This document shows positions 25,671 to 34,748 of a stretch of DNA of 61,453 nt, in pieces (within the stretch, counting starts at the first letter, position 1; every line of letters begins with the position of its first letter). Under the pieces are notes generated by a model. That model was not told the DNA's origin. It ran no database searches and saw nothing but the letters and a program-made list of their open reading frames with translations. The stretch lies in the NCBI RefSeq assembly GCF_000379845.1, contig NZ_KB903776.1, positions 1-61,453 on the forward strand, written 5' to 3'. Source of the DNA: Moraxella boevrei DSM 14165. Its GTDB lineage: Bacteria; Pseudomonadota; Gammaproteobacteria; Pseudomonadales; Moraxellaceae. The position numbers were made by a program, and so were the translations under genes.

Positions 25671-25811
25671 AATAAAGCCTTACTAAATAATTTTTTGTTG
25701 ATATTTAAAAAATATTAACAATACAATATTCTTTTGCTTATCATACACTAAAATGCTATTTTATACTAGCAATTTTGTGTGTGATTACCGATCTTAGCAG
25801 AAAATAACTGA

Positions 25812-27032
25812 TTAAATGCCCAGTTTACGGCGTAAGCGAGATAAGAAACCTTTCATGCCATCTTGCTGGTCGGTTTGGGCAGGTTGTTCTGTCTTGATTT
25901 CTTGTTGTAAGCTACTGGTTGCATGACTGGTTGGCATTGTCGGCGTAGGGGTTGCCGTCACAGTTTGATTTGACGTTGTGTGTGTGCCTTTAAATTGGCT
26001 GACAGTTTGAGTCAAGTTCTCATAAACTTCTGTTTGTAAAACGCCTGACATCACTAAGGCGATTAGCATGGCTTTGGTAACATTGGCATCCACACCGCTT
26101 AAGCTAATCAATTCACCAAGGCTAACTTCACGTGCTTCTAACACGCATTGTACTTTTAGGGCGTTATGGCGTTGGTTGTTGTTATCAGGTTTTACCCAAC
26201 TAGTGATGTGGTAAGGGTTGGTAGTATTGACCAAAGCTTGCAATGCTTTGGCATTTTTTAAACCAAATTGCCAAAAATATTGTACCAAATCTAGTGAATT
26301 TTTTGGGTCTAAGGTTTGCGGATTGGCAACGTTTAACGTCCAAGCTGACGGCTCTAAAGTCGCTTGTTGTAACCAAATGCGTTGTTGTTTTGGCTGGATA
26401 TATGCTAAAACTGCCCCTTGAGCGTTGTTTAAACTAAACAGTTGGTCTTCTTTTTTATGTAAACGGCTTAACACTTGGGCGATTGCTAAAGCGACACTGT
26501 TATCGCTGTTAACATGGGCTTCGGATGCGGTAAGTGATACCGTAGGCTGTGGGTTTGCCATAGGTTTTTGTTGGCGACTGGCGATTAAGTCGTCTAGCGA
26601 GGTGCGACCTTGTGGTTTTGCAGAATTGTCTGGCGTATCGTTTGAGCTAATACGAGTCGGTGTATGTCCTGATAAAAATTGTAAATTGGCATATAACCAT
26701 TTATTGAGCGGGTCTAAATCTTTAATTGGCAAGGTCAAAATATTACCTGTCAAATAGCCGTTATCACCCTCAGTACGGGCGATATATAGGGCGGCGGCGT
26801 GCGGTTTTGCAGACATTAGACGTTGAACGCTGTCGGCGTGCTGAAATTCAGCATTCACCATAAACAAATCAACCGCTTCATGGTTAGCAGATACCCATTC
26901 AAGGTCGGCTTCTAACCGCATTAACAGACGTAAATAACCCTTAATAATCACTTGGTCAGCAGGTCGGACTCCGACTAGGGCAATGCGTAAAACTTTTTTG
27001 GTATTGTCATTGGAAGTTAGACTCATGGACAT
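25812..27032 (-). CDS. Unknown protein of the roadblock/GTPase locus
   Basis: 406 residues, no certain family. Residues ~15-120 (VLRIALVGVRPADQVIIKGYLRLL... VDLFMVNAEF) look like an alpha/beta, possibly receiver-like domain without an obvious phospho-acceptor. A low-complexity linker follows (~125-170). A middle alpha/beta region precedes a helical segment near 300-335 (AREVSLGELISLSGV) that could be a winged helix. A Thr/Ser/Gln-rich linker leads to a basic amphipathic tail, KGFLSRLRRKLGI, that could touch membrane. An AGGA site precedes the ATG. The gene lies 141 bp upstream of the GTPase on the same strand and may be its effector. This is inference from position. Confidence 0.6.
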   Translation of the reverse strand: MSMSLTSNDNTKKVLRIALVGVRPADQVIIKGYLRLLMRLEADLEWVSANHEAVDLFMVNAEFQHADSVQRLMSAKPHAAALYIARTEGDNGYLTGNILTLPIKDLDPLNKWLYANLQFLSGHTPTRISSNDTPDNSAKPQGRTSLDDLIASRQQKPMANPQPTVSLTASEAHVNSDNSVALAIAQVLSRLHKKEDQLFSLNNAQGAVLAYIQPKQQRIWLQQATLEPSAWTLNVANPQTLDPKNSLDLVQYFWQFGLKNAKALQALVNTTNPYHITSWVKPDNNNQRHNALKVQCVLEAREVSLGELISLSGVDANVTKAMLIALVMSGVLQTEVYENLTQTVSQFKGTHTTSNQTVTATPTPTMPTSHATSSLQQEIKTEQPAQTDQQDGMKGFLSRLRRKLGI

Positions 27033-27202
27033 ACATTCCTTTTATTTTATTTTATGTCGGATAAATGTTGCAAAAACGCTACCGAAATTTAATTATAAAT
27101 TTTAACAAGATTTTAACAAATAAGGTAGGTTGCAAAGCCCATAAAAATAACCTTTCATACCAAAAAACGCAAAAAGTGTTACAAAAGCGTATCAATCTTT
27201 AG

Positions 27203-27242
27203 CCAAAAAATAACTGATTATTAATTTTGATTAATAATCAGT
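27203..27242 (-). terminator. Intrinsic terminator after the DUF4230 gene
   Basis: Perfect 12-bp stem (27213-27224 / 27231-27242), followed on the minus strand by a T-rich run at 27203-27210. It lies about 50 bases past the DUF4230 stop. A shorter T-run on the other side means it may work both ways. Confidence 0.85.
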
Positions 27243-27289
27243 GTTTTTGACAATTTTTATTACAAGTAAAGATTATATTTTTTTAAAAA

Positions 27290-27934
27290 TTAACGACAAT
27301 TTTTTGGCTCAGTTACATTCACTGTCACGTTGACATTGGCCAGGGAAAACAGTGCTGATACTTGCTTTTGGGCATTGTCAGTGGCAAGTTTGAGCATATC
27401 GGATTTACAGGCGGTTTTTAGCACCTGTGCCTTGCCAGATTGTTGTGCTTGTTTGAAAATTTCGGGGTCAACGTCCATGATGCCAAACACGCCTGTCTGA
27501 ATGTCATATACTTCAATGTTGTCCAAATAGGTTTCAAACACTTGGGCGGGAGGTAGGGTAATGCTTACCGACTGCGTGGGGTTATCAGATTTTTCATCAA
27601 GCGGTGTCACCGTGATATGTTCAGGTTTTAATTGATTTAAATCAATACCTGCCTGTACCCGCCCATGAGCGACAAACAGTCCTTTTTGTTCGTCCTGCCA
27701 AAGGGTGTACCAGTTGCCCTGTTTTTGGGCAGTGATAACGGTATCCACGTTATACACGACCGTCTGTAAGCGATTTAAGCTTTGGATTTTGCTAATCACG
27801 CCGTCTGTGGTTAAGACGTCAATTTTGGGTTTGGCGTTTTTTTGATAGGTATAAAACCCAACTGCCATCGCACAAATTACGCCAAATAGCACAAGCGACA
27901 GCCAAAAATACATGGATTTTACAGATTTTATCAT
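27290..27934 (-). CDS. DUF4230 family membrane-anchored protein
   Basis: 214 residues. A single N-terminal membrane segment (about 10-32) is followed by an extracytoplasmic domain with VISKIQSLNRLQTVVYNVDTVI and the LFVAHGRVQAGIDL strand typical of DUF4230. Two cysteines near the end (TACKSD, PKNCR) could form a disulfide. The ATG at 27934 has an AAAGGTAAA site upstream, so an upstream in-frame start is rejected. Function is unknown in this family. It stands alone between a terminator and the divergent proS promoter region. Confidence 0.75.
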   Translation of the reverse strand: MIKSVKSMYFWLSLVLFGVICAMAVGFYTYQKNAKPKIDVLTTDGVISKIQSLNRLQTVVYNVDTVITAQKQGNWYTLWQDEQKGLFVAHGRVQAGIDLNQLKPEHITVTPLDEKSDNPTQSVSITLPPAQVFETYLDNIEVYDIQTGVFGIMDVDPEIFKQAQQSGKAQVLKTACKSDMLKLATDNAQKQVSALFSLANVNVTVNVTEPKNCR

Positions 27935-28180
27935 GATAAGTTTACCTTTAATGAAATTATCGTTGCTAATCTTTAGTGTAAAGACAATGAATGAATTAAT
28001 CAATATGCCCTGTGTAAGGGTGTTTTATATTTTGTAAACGATGATTTGAATTTTTAAAATGATTGGTGTGGTTGCTACTATCATTAGGTATGATTGCAGT
28101 TTATAATACGAGGATAAGGATTGTCAAATTCTTAACAAACCGTTACAATAGCTTATTTATTAACGATTTTAAGGTGCGAT

Positions 28181-29926
28181 ATGAAAGCCAGCCAATTTAC
28201 CTTTGCCACATTAAAAGAAACGCCAAGCGATGCCGATGTGGCTTCTGCCAAGCTTATGCTGCGTGCAGGACTTATCCGCAAGTCGGCATCAGGGCTGTAT
28301 AGTTGGTTGCCAATGGGTTTAAAAACTTTGCAAAAGGTCGAAAAAATCATCCGTGAAGAGATGAACGCCATTAATAGCCAAGAGCTTTTGATGCCTGTGG
28401 TACAGTCCGCGGAACTTTGGCAAGAGTCGGGTCGTTGGGTGGATTATGGTCCAGAATTATTGCGTTTTAAAGACCGCCATGACCGTGATTTTGTGCTTGG
28501 ACCTACGCATGAAGAAGTGATTACCGATATTGCTCGCAATTTGTTAAAAAGCTATAAACAATTACCACAATGTTATTATCAGATTCAGACCAAATTCCGT
28601 GATGAAATCCGCCCACGTTTTGGCGTGATGCGTTCTCGTGAATTTATCATGAAAGATGCCTATTCGTTCCACATTGACCAAGCCTCTTTGCAAAAAACTT
28701 ATGATGATATGTATGGTGCGTATAGCAGGATTTTTACTCGTCTTGGCTTGGATTTTCGTGCGGTACAAGCGGACACAGGATCAATCGGTGGTTTTGCATC
28801 ACATGAATTTCAAGTTTTGGCAAATTCTGGCGAAGATGATATTGTCTTTAGCGATACCTCTGATTATGCGGCGAACATTGAGCTTGCCGAAGCGATTTGT
28901 AATGACACTCGACCAGTCCCAAGCCAAGCCAAAACAGACGTTGCAACGCCAAATATGCCAACCTGTGAACAGGTTGCCGAGCATTTGGGATTGCCACTTT
29001 CCCAAACGGTAAAAACCTTGATTGTAGAAGGTATTGATGATGAAAATGGCAAGCCGACCTTGGTGGCGTTGGTGCTTCGTGGCGACCATAGCTTAAACGA
29101 AATCAAAGCGGAAAAATTAGCCCAAGTGAAAGCCCCATTAACCTTTGCCACAGAAGATGCCATGAAAACTGCAGGGCTTCATAAGGGTTATATTGGCGTG
29201 TTTGATTTAAATATGCCTGTCATTGTGGACAAAAGTGCGTCTGTTTTAGCAGATTTTGTCAGCGGTGCGAACAAGCCTGATTTTCACACCATAGGGGTAA
29301 ACTGGGAACGTGATGCCCAAATTACCCAAGTTGCCGATATTCGCAACGTAGTGGAAGGCGACCCAAGCCCAGACGGACAAGGTAAACTGCAAATCCGCCG
29401 TGGTATTGAAGTCGGTCATATTTTCCAACTAGGCGACAAATACGCCAAAGCATTAAACTGTGCGGTCATGGGTGAGCAGGGCAAGCCTGTGATCACCACG
29501 ATGGGCTGTTATGGTATTGGGGTAACTCGTATCGTGGCGGCGGCGATTGAGCAAAATCATGATGAACAAGGTATTATCTGGAAAATCAGCGAAACAGGCG
29601 AAAGCCTTGCACCGTTTGACGTGGCGATTGTGCCGATGATTAAAGGCAAAATGAAAGATGCCAACAATGACAAAGCCATGCAAATGGCTACTGAACTTTA
29701 CAACGATTTAAAGATAAAAGGCGTTGATGTATTGCTTGACGACCGTGATGAGCGTGCAGGCGTGAAGTTTGCCGATTTAGAGCTCGTTGGTATTCCGCAT
29801 CGTATCGTGATTTCGGAGAAAAATATTGCTGACAATGGCGACGTTACCTTTGAGTACGTTTATCGTGCTGATGGTGAAAAACAAATGTTAACACTCGATG
29901 AAGTTTTAGCAAAAATCGCTGTTTAA
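28181..29926 (+). CDS. proS: Prolyl-tRNA synthetase
   Basis: Class II aminoacyl-tRNA synthetase that charges tRNA-Pro. The 581-residue length is close to the bacterial type with an inserted YbaK-like editing domain, here about residues 225-390. Motif 2 region [21 protein letters not shown], the TxE loop GPTHEEV, and motif 3 region [14 protein letters not shown] are present. The anticodon-binding domain is C-terminal ([21 protein letters not shown]). An AAGGTG site precedes the ATG. A strong terminator follows. Confidence 0.97.
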   Translation: MKASQFTFATLKETPSDADVASAKLMLRAGLIRKSASGLYSWLPMGLKTLQKVEKIIREEMNAINSQELLMPVVQSAELWQESGRWVDYGPELLRFKDRHDRDFVLGPTHEEVITDIARNLLKSYKQLPQCYYQIQTKFRDEIRPRFGVMRSREFIMKDAYSFHIDQASLQKTYDDMYGAYSRIFTRLGLDFRAVQADTGSIGGFASHEFQVLANSGEDDIVFSDTSDYAANIELAEAICNDTRPVPSQAKTDVATPNMPTCEQVAEHLGLPLSQTVKTLIVEGIDDENGKPTLVALVLRGDHSLNEIKAEKLAQVKAPLTFATEDAMKTAGLHKGYIGVFDLNMPVIVDKSASVLADFVSGANKPDFHTIGVNWERDAQITQVADIRNVVEGDPSPDGQGKLQIRRGIEVGHIFQLGDKYAKALNCAVMGEQGKPVITTMGCYGIGVTRIVAAAIEQNHDEQGIIWKISETGESLAPFDVAIVPMIKGKMKDANNDKAMQMATELYNDLKIKGVDVLLDDRDERAGVKFADLELVGIPHRIVISEKNIADNGDVTFEYVYRADGEKQMLTLDEVLAKIAV

Positions 29927-29964
29927 TGCTGTTTTAATAAAATCGTTGCAAAGATTTAAACCAA

Positions 29965-29996
29965 AAAAAGTGTGTAACATTTTACGCACTTTTTTA
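29965..29996 (+). terminator. Intrinsic terminator after proS
   Basis: 11-bp stem with one G-T wobble (29965-29975 / 29984-29995) and T-tract. The A-rich 5' side suggests it may also terminate the convergent minus-strand gene. Confidence 0.82.
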
Positions 29997-30009
29997 TTGA
30001 AAAAAATCT

Positions 30010-30543
30010 TTATTCTTTAAACCCAATCACATGACCGTATTCGTCCAGTTCAAAATCTTGAATTGAAAAACCCTTTTCGTCTTCGGCTTTTTTAATGTCG
30101 CATAAACTCAAAATCTGTGCTTCTTGACTGCTCGGGCTTGGATAATAAAACTCACCGATTTTACGTCGTGAGTCTTCAACAAACTCAGGATAATCGCTCA
30201 CACGCCACAAATCATTGTATTGACGGTCTTGAAAAATAAAATCTGCCAATTTTAACTCGCCTGTATCGCACCGTATTTGTACCAAAAGCGAAAAAGCACT
30301 GGTAATGCTTTTTTTGCCAAGGTTAGGGTTATACACACTTTCGGCTTTGTCCATGCGGTCTCGAAACCAAATGGATGTGACTTCATAACCTTCGCTATCG
30401 GTAAAGGTGCGATAGCTGTCCAAATCCATGCCACCGCCGTTAAAATCACTGTCATCAGGTTGCCACCAACGAGCCGAATGTGCCAAATTTGGCAAACTGC
30501 TAAATAATATTAAACTTGCTAAACATAATGCTTTGATTTTCAT
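30010..30543 (-). CDS. Secreted hypothetical protein
   Basis: 177 residues with a clear signal peptide (hydrophobic 5-20, cleavage near AHS at about 23). The mature part is acidic and aromatic-rich (WWQPDDSDFNGGG, FRDRMDK). It has a beta-rich centre (LVQIRCDTGELKLADFIFQD) and two cysteines that may pair. No family recognised. A terminator shared with proS lies just past its stop. Likely periplasmic. Confidence 0.6.
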   Translation of the reverse strand: MKIKALCLASLILFSSLPNLAHSARWWQPDDSDFNGGGMDLDSYRTFTDSEGYEVTSIWFRDRMDKAESVYNPNLGKKSITSAFSLLVQIRCDTGELKLADFIFQDRQYNDLWRVSDYPEFVEDSRRKIGEFYYPSPSSQEAQILSLCDIKKAEDEKGFSIQDFELDEYGHVIGFKE

Positions 30544-30603
30544 CAGATTTTTCCTTTTTAACCATGGGTAAATTTATTTTAAAATGACAAAAACGTTGGT
30601 GGT

Positions 30604-30692
30604 GTGAGAAACACTATTTCGCAAGACGAGTCGTAGCAAAGTGGTCGAACCATGACGTTTTTGTGAGCATTCGACAAGTTCATGGAGAACGA
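30604..30692. repeat. Degenerate palindromic intergenic repeat, copy B
   Basis: Contains gtcgaaccatgacg, identical to copy A, and an inverted segment (30604-30627) matching copy A in reverse complement at about 21 of 24. Its 30664-30692 part resembles copy C (33361-33389). It fills the gap between the secreted-protein gene and serB. Confidence 0.65.
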
Positions 30693-30702
30693 AAAAACAT
30701 CG

Positions 30703-31713
30703 TTAATCGCTCAAACCAAGCACCGCCAACACACCGTCCAAGCCTGTTACATTGATTGCAAAGTCCGCTTGTTGTTGCACAATCGGCTTAGCACGATACG
30801 CAATGCCGATATCGGCAAGTTGCAACATTGGCACATCATTTGCTCCGTCGCCAACTGCTACCGTCTGTGACAAATCAATCCCTAAGCGTGTTGCTGTTTG
30901 TTGCAAAATCTCGGCTTTTTTTGCCCCATTGACAATCGGCGTGGTGATATTGCCTGTTATTTTGCCGTTTTGAATGTCCAATTCATTGGCAAACACTTCA
31001 TCAATTCCTAAATAATTTTTAACATAGTTTGCAAAATAAGTAAAACCACCTGACACTAACACCACATGATAACCTGCTCGTCTTAAACGACTGATTAAGC
31101 GTTTCGCTCCAAGGCTAAAACTCAAATTTTGTGCGATAATTTCGTCCAATACCGCCACGTCCAACCCTTTTAGCAACGCCACACGTCTGACAAAACTTTC
31201 ATCAAAATCAATCTCGCCACGCATTGCCGATTCGGTGATGATGTCCACTTGTTCGCCAATCCCTGCTTTTTTGGCAAGTTCCACAATCACTTCCTGCTCA
31301 ATCAACGTGGAATCCATGTCAAACAAAGCCAGTTTGTGTGGTCGTTGCTGTTGGCTCAATGGCATGGCGTGAATGTCCAGATTGGTAAAATGCACACTAC
31401 TAAACAATTGTTTGATATTTTTTTGAAAATTTGCTAAATCAGGTTTGGCAACGCTCACGTACCATTGTAAGGTCGTAACAGGGCTAATTTGTTCGGCTTG
31501 TGGTGTTGGCTTGTGGGTGTCGTTTAGATTTTGTTGCCAATCTAGGGAACTTGTCAATGTTTGTTGATTAATTAGGCGTAAAGTTGGGTAATTTTCCGCA
31601 AGTAGCTGTTGAATTTGATATAATAGACCAAACTCAAATTTGGGTGCAGATAATGTCAAAATCCAACAATTTGGCTCAATTTTACCCATTTTTGCATAAA
31701 AATTTGTATTCAT
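30703..31713 (-). CDS. serB: Phosphoserine phosphatase
   Basis: Last step of serine synthesis, dephosphorylating phosphoserine. 336 residues: an N-terminal ~120-residue regulatory-type region, then a HAD domain. HAD motif I is LFDMDSTLIEQE (D132 nucleophile, D134), motif II VLVSGGFTYF, and motifs III/IV NGAKKAE and VGDGANDVPML. The ATG at 31713 has a GGGGA site; an open frame extends 20 codons upstream but overlaps the divergent promoter region. Divergent from an AhpA/YtjB-like gene, as serB is in E. coli. Confidence 0.94.
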   Translation of the reverse strand: MNTNFYAKMGKIEPNCWILTLSAPKFEFGLLYQIQQLLAENYPTLRLINQQTLTSSLDWQQNLNDTHKPTPQAEQISPVTTLQWYVSVAKPDLANFQKNIKQLFSSVHFTNLDIHAMPLSQQQRPHKLALFDMDSTLIEQEVIVELAKKAGIGEQVDIITESAMRGEIDFDESFVRRVALLKGLDVAVLDEIIAQNLSFSLGAKRLISRLRRAGYHVVLVSGGFTYFANYVKNYLGIDEVFANELDIQNGKITGNITTPIVNGAKKAEILQQTATRLGIDLSQTVAVGDGANDVPMLQLADIGIAYRAKPIVQQQADFAINVTGLDGVLAVLGLSD

Positions 31714-31792
31714 GTTGATTTTCCCCTTGTCTGATAAAGCAATTAGCATGATAATGTAGCATTTATTTTTCACAAAAGAAAGTTTTAAATTT

Positions 31793-33211
31793 ATGAGTCA
31801 TCTTGCACCCCGTCAGGGCATTTTTGCCATTGTGTTATTAGTGAGTTTTTGCCTACATTTGTTGGTTCTTATGCTGAGTGTGGAAAAACAGCAGTATGAT
31901 TATCAGACCGATAAAGGCGAAAAAATCGTGGAGCAGTTGGGCAAAGAAGCCCTTGTTGCCATTGGTAATCAAGACCGTATCAGTTTAAGTGTGCTGGCGA
32001 ACCGTTACCAAGTGGATAGCGATATTGCCAAGCTCGTGATTATGGATAAAAATAAACAGACGTTGGTACAAATAGGGCAATCGCAACACGATGTCGGACA
32101 AGTGATTGACAAATTAATTATTCAAAACAATCAAGAAATAGGGCAAGTGAGCGTAACCATGCGTGCGTTGTCTAATGGTGAGATTTTGGGGCAACAATGG
32201 CTGTTTATCTTGGGTACGGCGGTGTTGCATCTGTTTTTATGGCTGATTTATGGCTATGTGGCACGCCCAACCCAAGCTCAAATTGATGAGCTTGGTGAAA
32301 AAGTGCAACAACGTTTGGCACTTGCTCGTCAAGGCGGTAATTTGGAACAAACCGTTGCAACTGAGCCTAATCAGGTGGCACAAACTAAAAATAATCAACA
32401 ACAGTCGGAAAATAAACCCGCTGAAAATCCCAATGCCACCATCCAACAATATTTGCAAAAGAACCGCCAAACAAACTTGCCAAGTCAACATGATGAGCAA
32501 ATAACCAAGATTGAACTGGATAACCCACAAGACGATAAAAGATCTGATAATCTGACAAAAGACGTGGCAAAAGGCGTTGACCCAAATCAAGAACAAACCG
32601 TGGCAATCCAAATCCGCTTTTTTGATGAGTTTAAATTGTTAGAACGCCTAACCCCTGACACCGCAACGCCGTATCTGCATTTGTGTGAACAGTTGTTATT
32701 GCGTGCGTGCGATAGCTTGTTAAGCCCAAATTCATCGATGCTAAACCGCTTTACCAAAGGTGTGATACTCGAAGCGTTGCCGTATTTTGACAAAAACGGA
32801 GCGGTCGTGCATTTAACAGGCAAACCCGACCAAGTGGCATTCGCATCGGTGTTATTGTCCAAGCTTGTGCTGATTTTAAACCAAGTCGTGTATGAAAAAC
32901 ACCGTGAATTATCACGTTTTGCTTTGCCGATGATGGCAGGTGTTGGTATGGTGCAAGACTTTGATAATTTGCACGGTTTGATGAACAATCATGGCAAAGA
33001 AGATAGCTTGGTGATTTTGTATCCGTCAGCGATGTTAAAACATTTAGAAAAACAAATCCAAATCAAACAACAACGACACCCACGCACCGTCAAAGAACGT
33101 GAAATGCGTTGGTATGACGGGCTGTCACAAAGTGTAATGAAAGAATTAATCCAAAAACGTGATGATATTTTGACCAGTGCCGAACGCTATCAAATCGCCG
33201 AACAGGAATAA
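31793..33211 (+). CDS. AhpA/YtjB (SMP_2)-like membrane protein
   Basis: 472 residues. Membrane segments at about 10-30 and 137-157 flank a ~100-residue periplasmic domain. A Gln/Asn-rich cytoplasmic linker (~165-260) leads to a folded C-terminal domain (IQIRFFDEFKLLERLTPDT, FALPMMAGVGMVQDF). The overall plan and its divergent placement from serB match the YtjB/AhpA family, whose members modulate haemolysis or virulence in some pathogens with no known biochemistry. The linker makes it much longer than the ~214-residue E. coli YtjB. Assignment is moderate. Confidence 0.62.
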   Translation: MSHLAPRQGIFAIVLLVSFCLHLLVLMLSVEKQQYDYQTDKGEKIVEQLGKEALVAIGNQDRISLSVLANRYQVDSDIAKLVIMDKNKQTLVQIGQSQHDVGQVIDKLIIQNNQEIGQVSVTMRALSNGEILGQQWLFILGTAVLHLFLWLIYGYVARPTQAQIDELGEKVQQRLALARQGGNLEQTVATEPNQVAQTKNNQQQSENKPAENPNATIQQYLQKNRQTNLPSQHDEQITKIELDNPQDDKRSDNLTKDVAKGVDPNQEQTVAIQIRFFDEFKLLERLTPDTATPYLHLCEQLLLRACDSLLSPNSSMLNRFTKGVILEALPYFDKNGAVVHLTGKPDQVAFASVLLSKLVLILNQVVYEKHRELSRFALPMMAGVGMVQDFDNLHGLMNNHGKEDSLVILYPSAMLKHLEKQIQIKQQRHPRTVKEREMRWYDGLSQSVMKELIQKRDDILTSAERYQIAEQE

Positions 33212-33321
33212 TTTTTCGGCTTTGGTAATATAAAGATTGACATTTTTTAAAAAATAATTTATAAACCGCATTATTTTTTGAATTTTTTAATAGAATTCTT
33301 TTTAAACCAGTAAAACAAGAA

Positions 33322-33394
33322 AACCGTTCCTAGTAAGCCTATCGAACTATCACGGTTTTCGTAGCATTCGACACGTTTATGGCGAAGCAAAACC
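33322..33394. repeat. Degenerate palindromic intergenic repeat, copy C
   Basis: Imperfect inverted repeat with outer AAACCG/CAAAACC arms and inner tatcgaac/gcattcga arms. It is related to copy B over 33361-33389. It lies between the AhpA-like gene and the small acidic gene. Confidence 0.55.
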
Positions 33395-33436
33395 GAGTTT
33401 GAAAAGACTTCTAATTGTTATTAAAAAGGAGTCCAC

Positions 33437-33664
33437 ATGGCTGAACCAGATATTGATGATAGCTTTGAAGATGACAATTTTGACGATGACGAAGACGCCC
33501 GTCTGGCGGATGATGACGCATCACGCCGTGGCAGTAGCTTGGAAAAACGTCGCATGATTGACAATTTCTTGGCGGAAAAACGTCTAGAACGTTCGTTGCG
33601 AGATAGTTTTGACGATGATTTGGATGACTTGGACGATGACGATTTTGACGACGGGGATTTTTAA
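33437..33664 (+). CDS. Small acidic PA3496-family protein
   Basis: 75 residues, extremely acidic at both ends (runs of Asp such as DDLDDLDDDDFDD). A central basic helix (SLEKRRMIDNFLAEKRLERSL) is the conserved part of the PA3496 family found in gammaproteobacteria. Function unknown. A ribosome site (AAGGAG) precedes the ATG. It lies 30 bases upstream of the UPF0149 gene and is probably cotranscribed with it. Confidence 0.75.
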   Translation: MAEPDIDDSFEDDNFDDDEDARLADDDASRRGSSLEKRRMIDNFLAEKRLERSLRDSFDDDLDDLDDDDFDDGDF

Positions 33665-33694
33665 GAAACATTTTTAGAAAATTTAGGATAAATG

Positions 33695-34234
33695 ATGAAT
33701 TTTGATGATTTAATTGATTTTTTGGATAGTGATGATAACCAATTTGGCTTGTCAAGCCTTGCCACACATGGTTTTTTGACCGCATCGGTGGTGGCAAAAT
33801 CGTTAAAAAATTGGCAATCGTTGCTATTTGAAGGTAACGAAAAACAAGTTAAACCTGCGGTGTTGCAAGCGATTAGCGAATGGCGAGCCGAATTACAAGC
33901 CACGCTCCAAGACGAAAAAGCCATTGAATTGCCGTTTGACATTGTTGAAACCGATTATAGCGATATCGCCGAGTCGGACGTGGGCGAGTGGTCGGTGGGC
34001 TTTGTGGATGCGATGTACGCCAGCGATGACGAAGCTGATGACTGGTTCGCTGATAGCCGTACCGAAGAAGATGTGGCGATGCTGACCCTGCCAATGGTGC
34101 TTTTTAGTGGCATTGACGAAGAAGAAGCCGACATGAAAGAGCTAATAGACGACCCAACCACCATGGCACAAATGGCATCGGCGATTGAAAAAAATGTGGT
34201 GGAATTGTTTTTGTTGTTTCACACCGATGATTAA
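33695..34234 (+). CDS. YecA/UPF0149 family protein
   Basis: 179 residues from the second of two adjacent ATGs (33692 or 33695); the second is better spaced from AGGA at 33685-33688. All-helical acidic protein with LATHGFLTASVVAKSLKNWQSLLFEG near the N-terminus and DVGEWSVGFVDAM, conserved in UPF0149. It lacks the C-terminal SEC-C zinc motif present in some YecA proteins. Function unknown. Strongly acidic, like its upstream partner. Confidence 0.8.
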   Translation: MNFDDLIDFLDSDDNQFGLSSLATHGFLTASVVAKSLKNWQSLLFEGNEKQVKPAVLQAISEWRAELQATLQDEKAIELPFDIVETDYSDIAESDVGEWSVGFVDAMYASDDEADDWFADSRTEEDVAMLTLPMVLFSGIDEEEADMKELIDDPTTMAQMASAIEKNVVELFLLFHTDD

Positions 34235-34273
34235 TTCATTGTTTAAAAAAATTAATCATAAAAAGGTAATCCA

Positions 34274-34663
34274 ATGAAAATCCAAAATATCGCACTAGTG
34301 GGTAGTTTGTCAGTGATGTTGTTAGCGACGGGTTGCCAAACCACCAAAACTAGCCTAGAGCCACAACCAATCGGCGGTGATACCGATGCTGACGGCTGTT
34401 TGATATCGGCAGGGCAAACCTATTCCACGCTAAAAGGGGAATGTGTGCAAGTGTTTGACGTGGCGGACATTCAACTTACCGATCCGAACAATGACAGGTT
34501 AGCGGTGTATGTGATTTTATCAGAAGATAAATCCCAAGCGGAAGTTTTTTTGGGGGGCGATCCACAGCCGATTTTGATGGATGTGGTTAAAGGCGGTTAT
34601 TTGTCTAAGGACAGTAAAATTAGATTGGTAAAAATAGCGGATGGTTGGCGTATTCGCCGTTAA
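34274..34663 (+). CDS. Putative lipoprotein
   Basis: 129 residues. Signal peptide with lipobox LLATGC (Cys at about 21) suggests an outer-membrane lipoprotein. The mature part is short and beta-rich (LAVYVILSEDKSQAEVFLGGD) with an additional cysteine pair (GCLISAGQ, GECVQVF). No family named with confidence. An AAGGT site precedes the ATG. It follows the UPF0149 gene by 39 bases and ends before a bidirectional terminator. Confidence 0.68.
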   Translation: MKIQNIALVGSLSVMLLATGCQTTKTSLEPQPIGGDTDADGCLISAGQTYSTLKGECVQVFDVADIQLTDPNNDRLAVYVILSEDKSQAEVFLGGDPQPILMDVVKGGYLSKDSKIRLVKIADGWRIRR

Positions 34664-34682
34664 TTTTTGGCTATTTAAAATT

Positions 34683-34716
34683 AAAAAAGGTATCACGATT
34701 TGGCGATACCTTTTTT
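34683..34716. terminator. Bidirectional terminator between the lipoprotein gene and gatB
   Basis: 12-bp perfect stem (34683-34694 / 34705-34716) with A-run on one side and T-run on the other. It separates convergent transcription units. Confidence 0.88.
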
Positions 34717-34748
34717 GTTCGGTGTTTTTATTAGATGAATTTTTAAAG

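Noticed and set aside
33411-33797. 128-codon minus-strand frame with His/Asn/Pro-rich product
   Set aside because: Antisense to the acidic PA3496-family gene; Asp codons read backwards give this biased composition.
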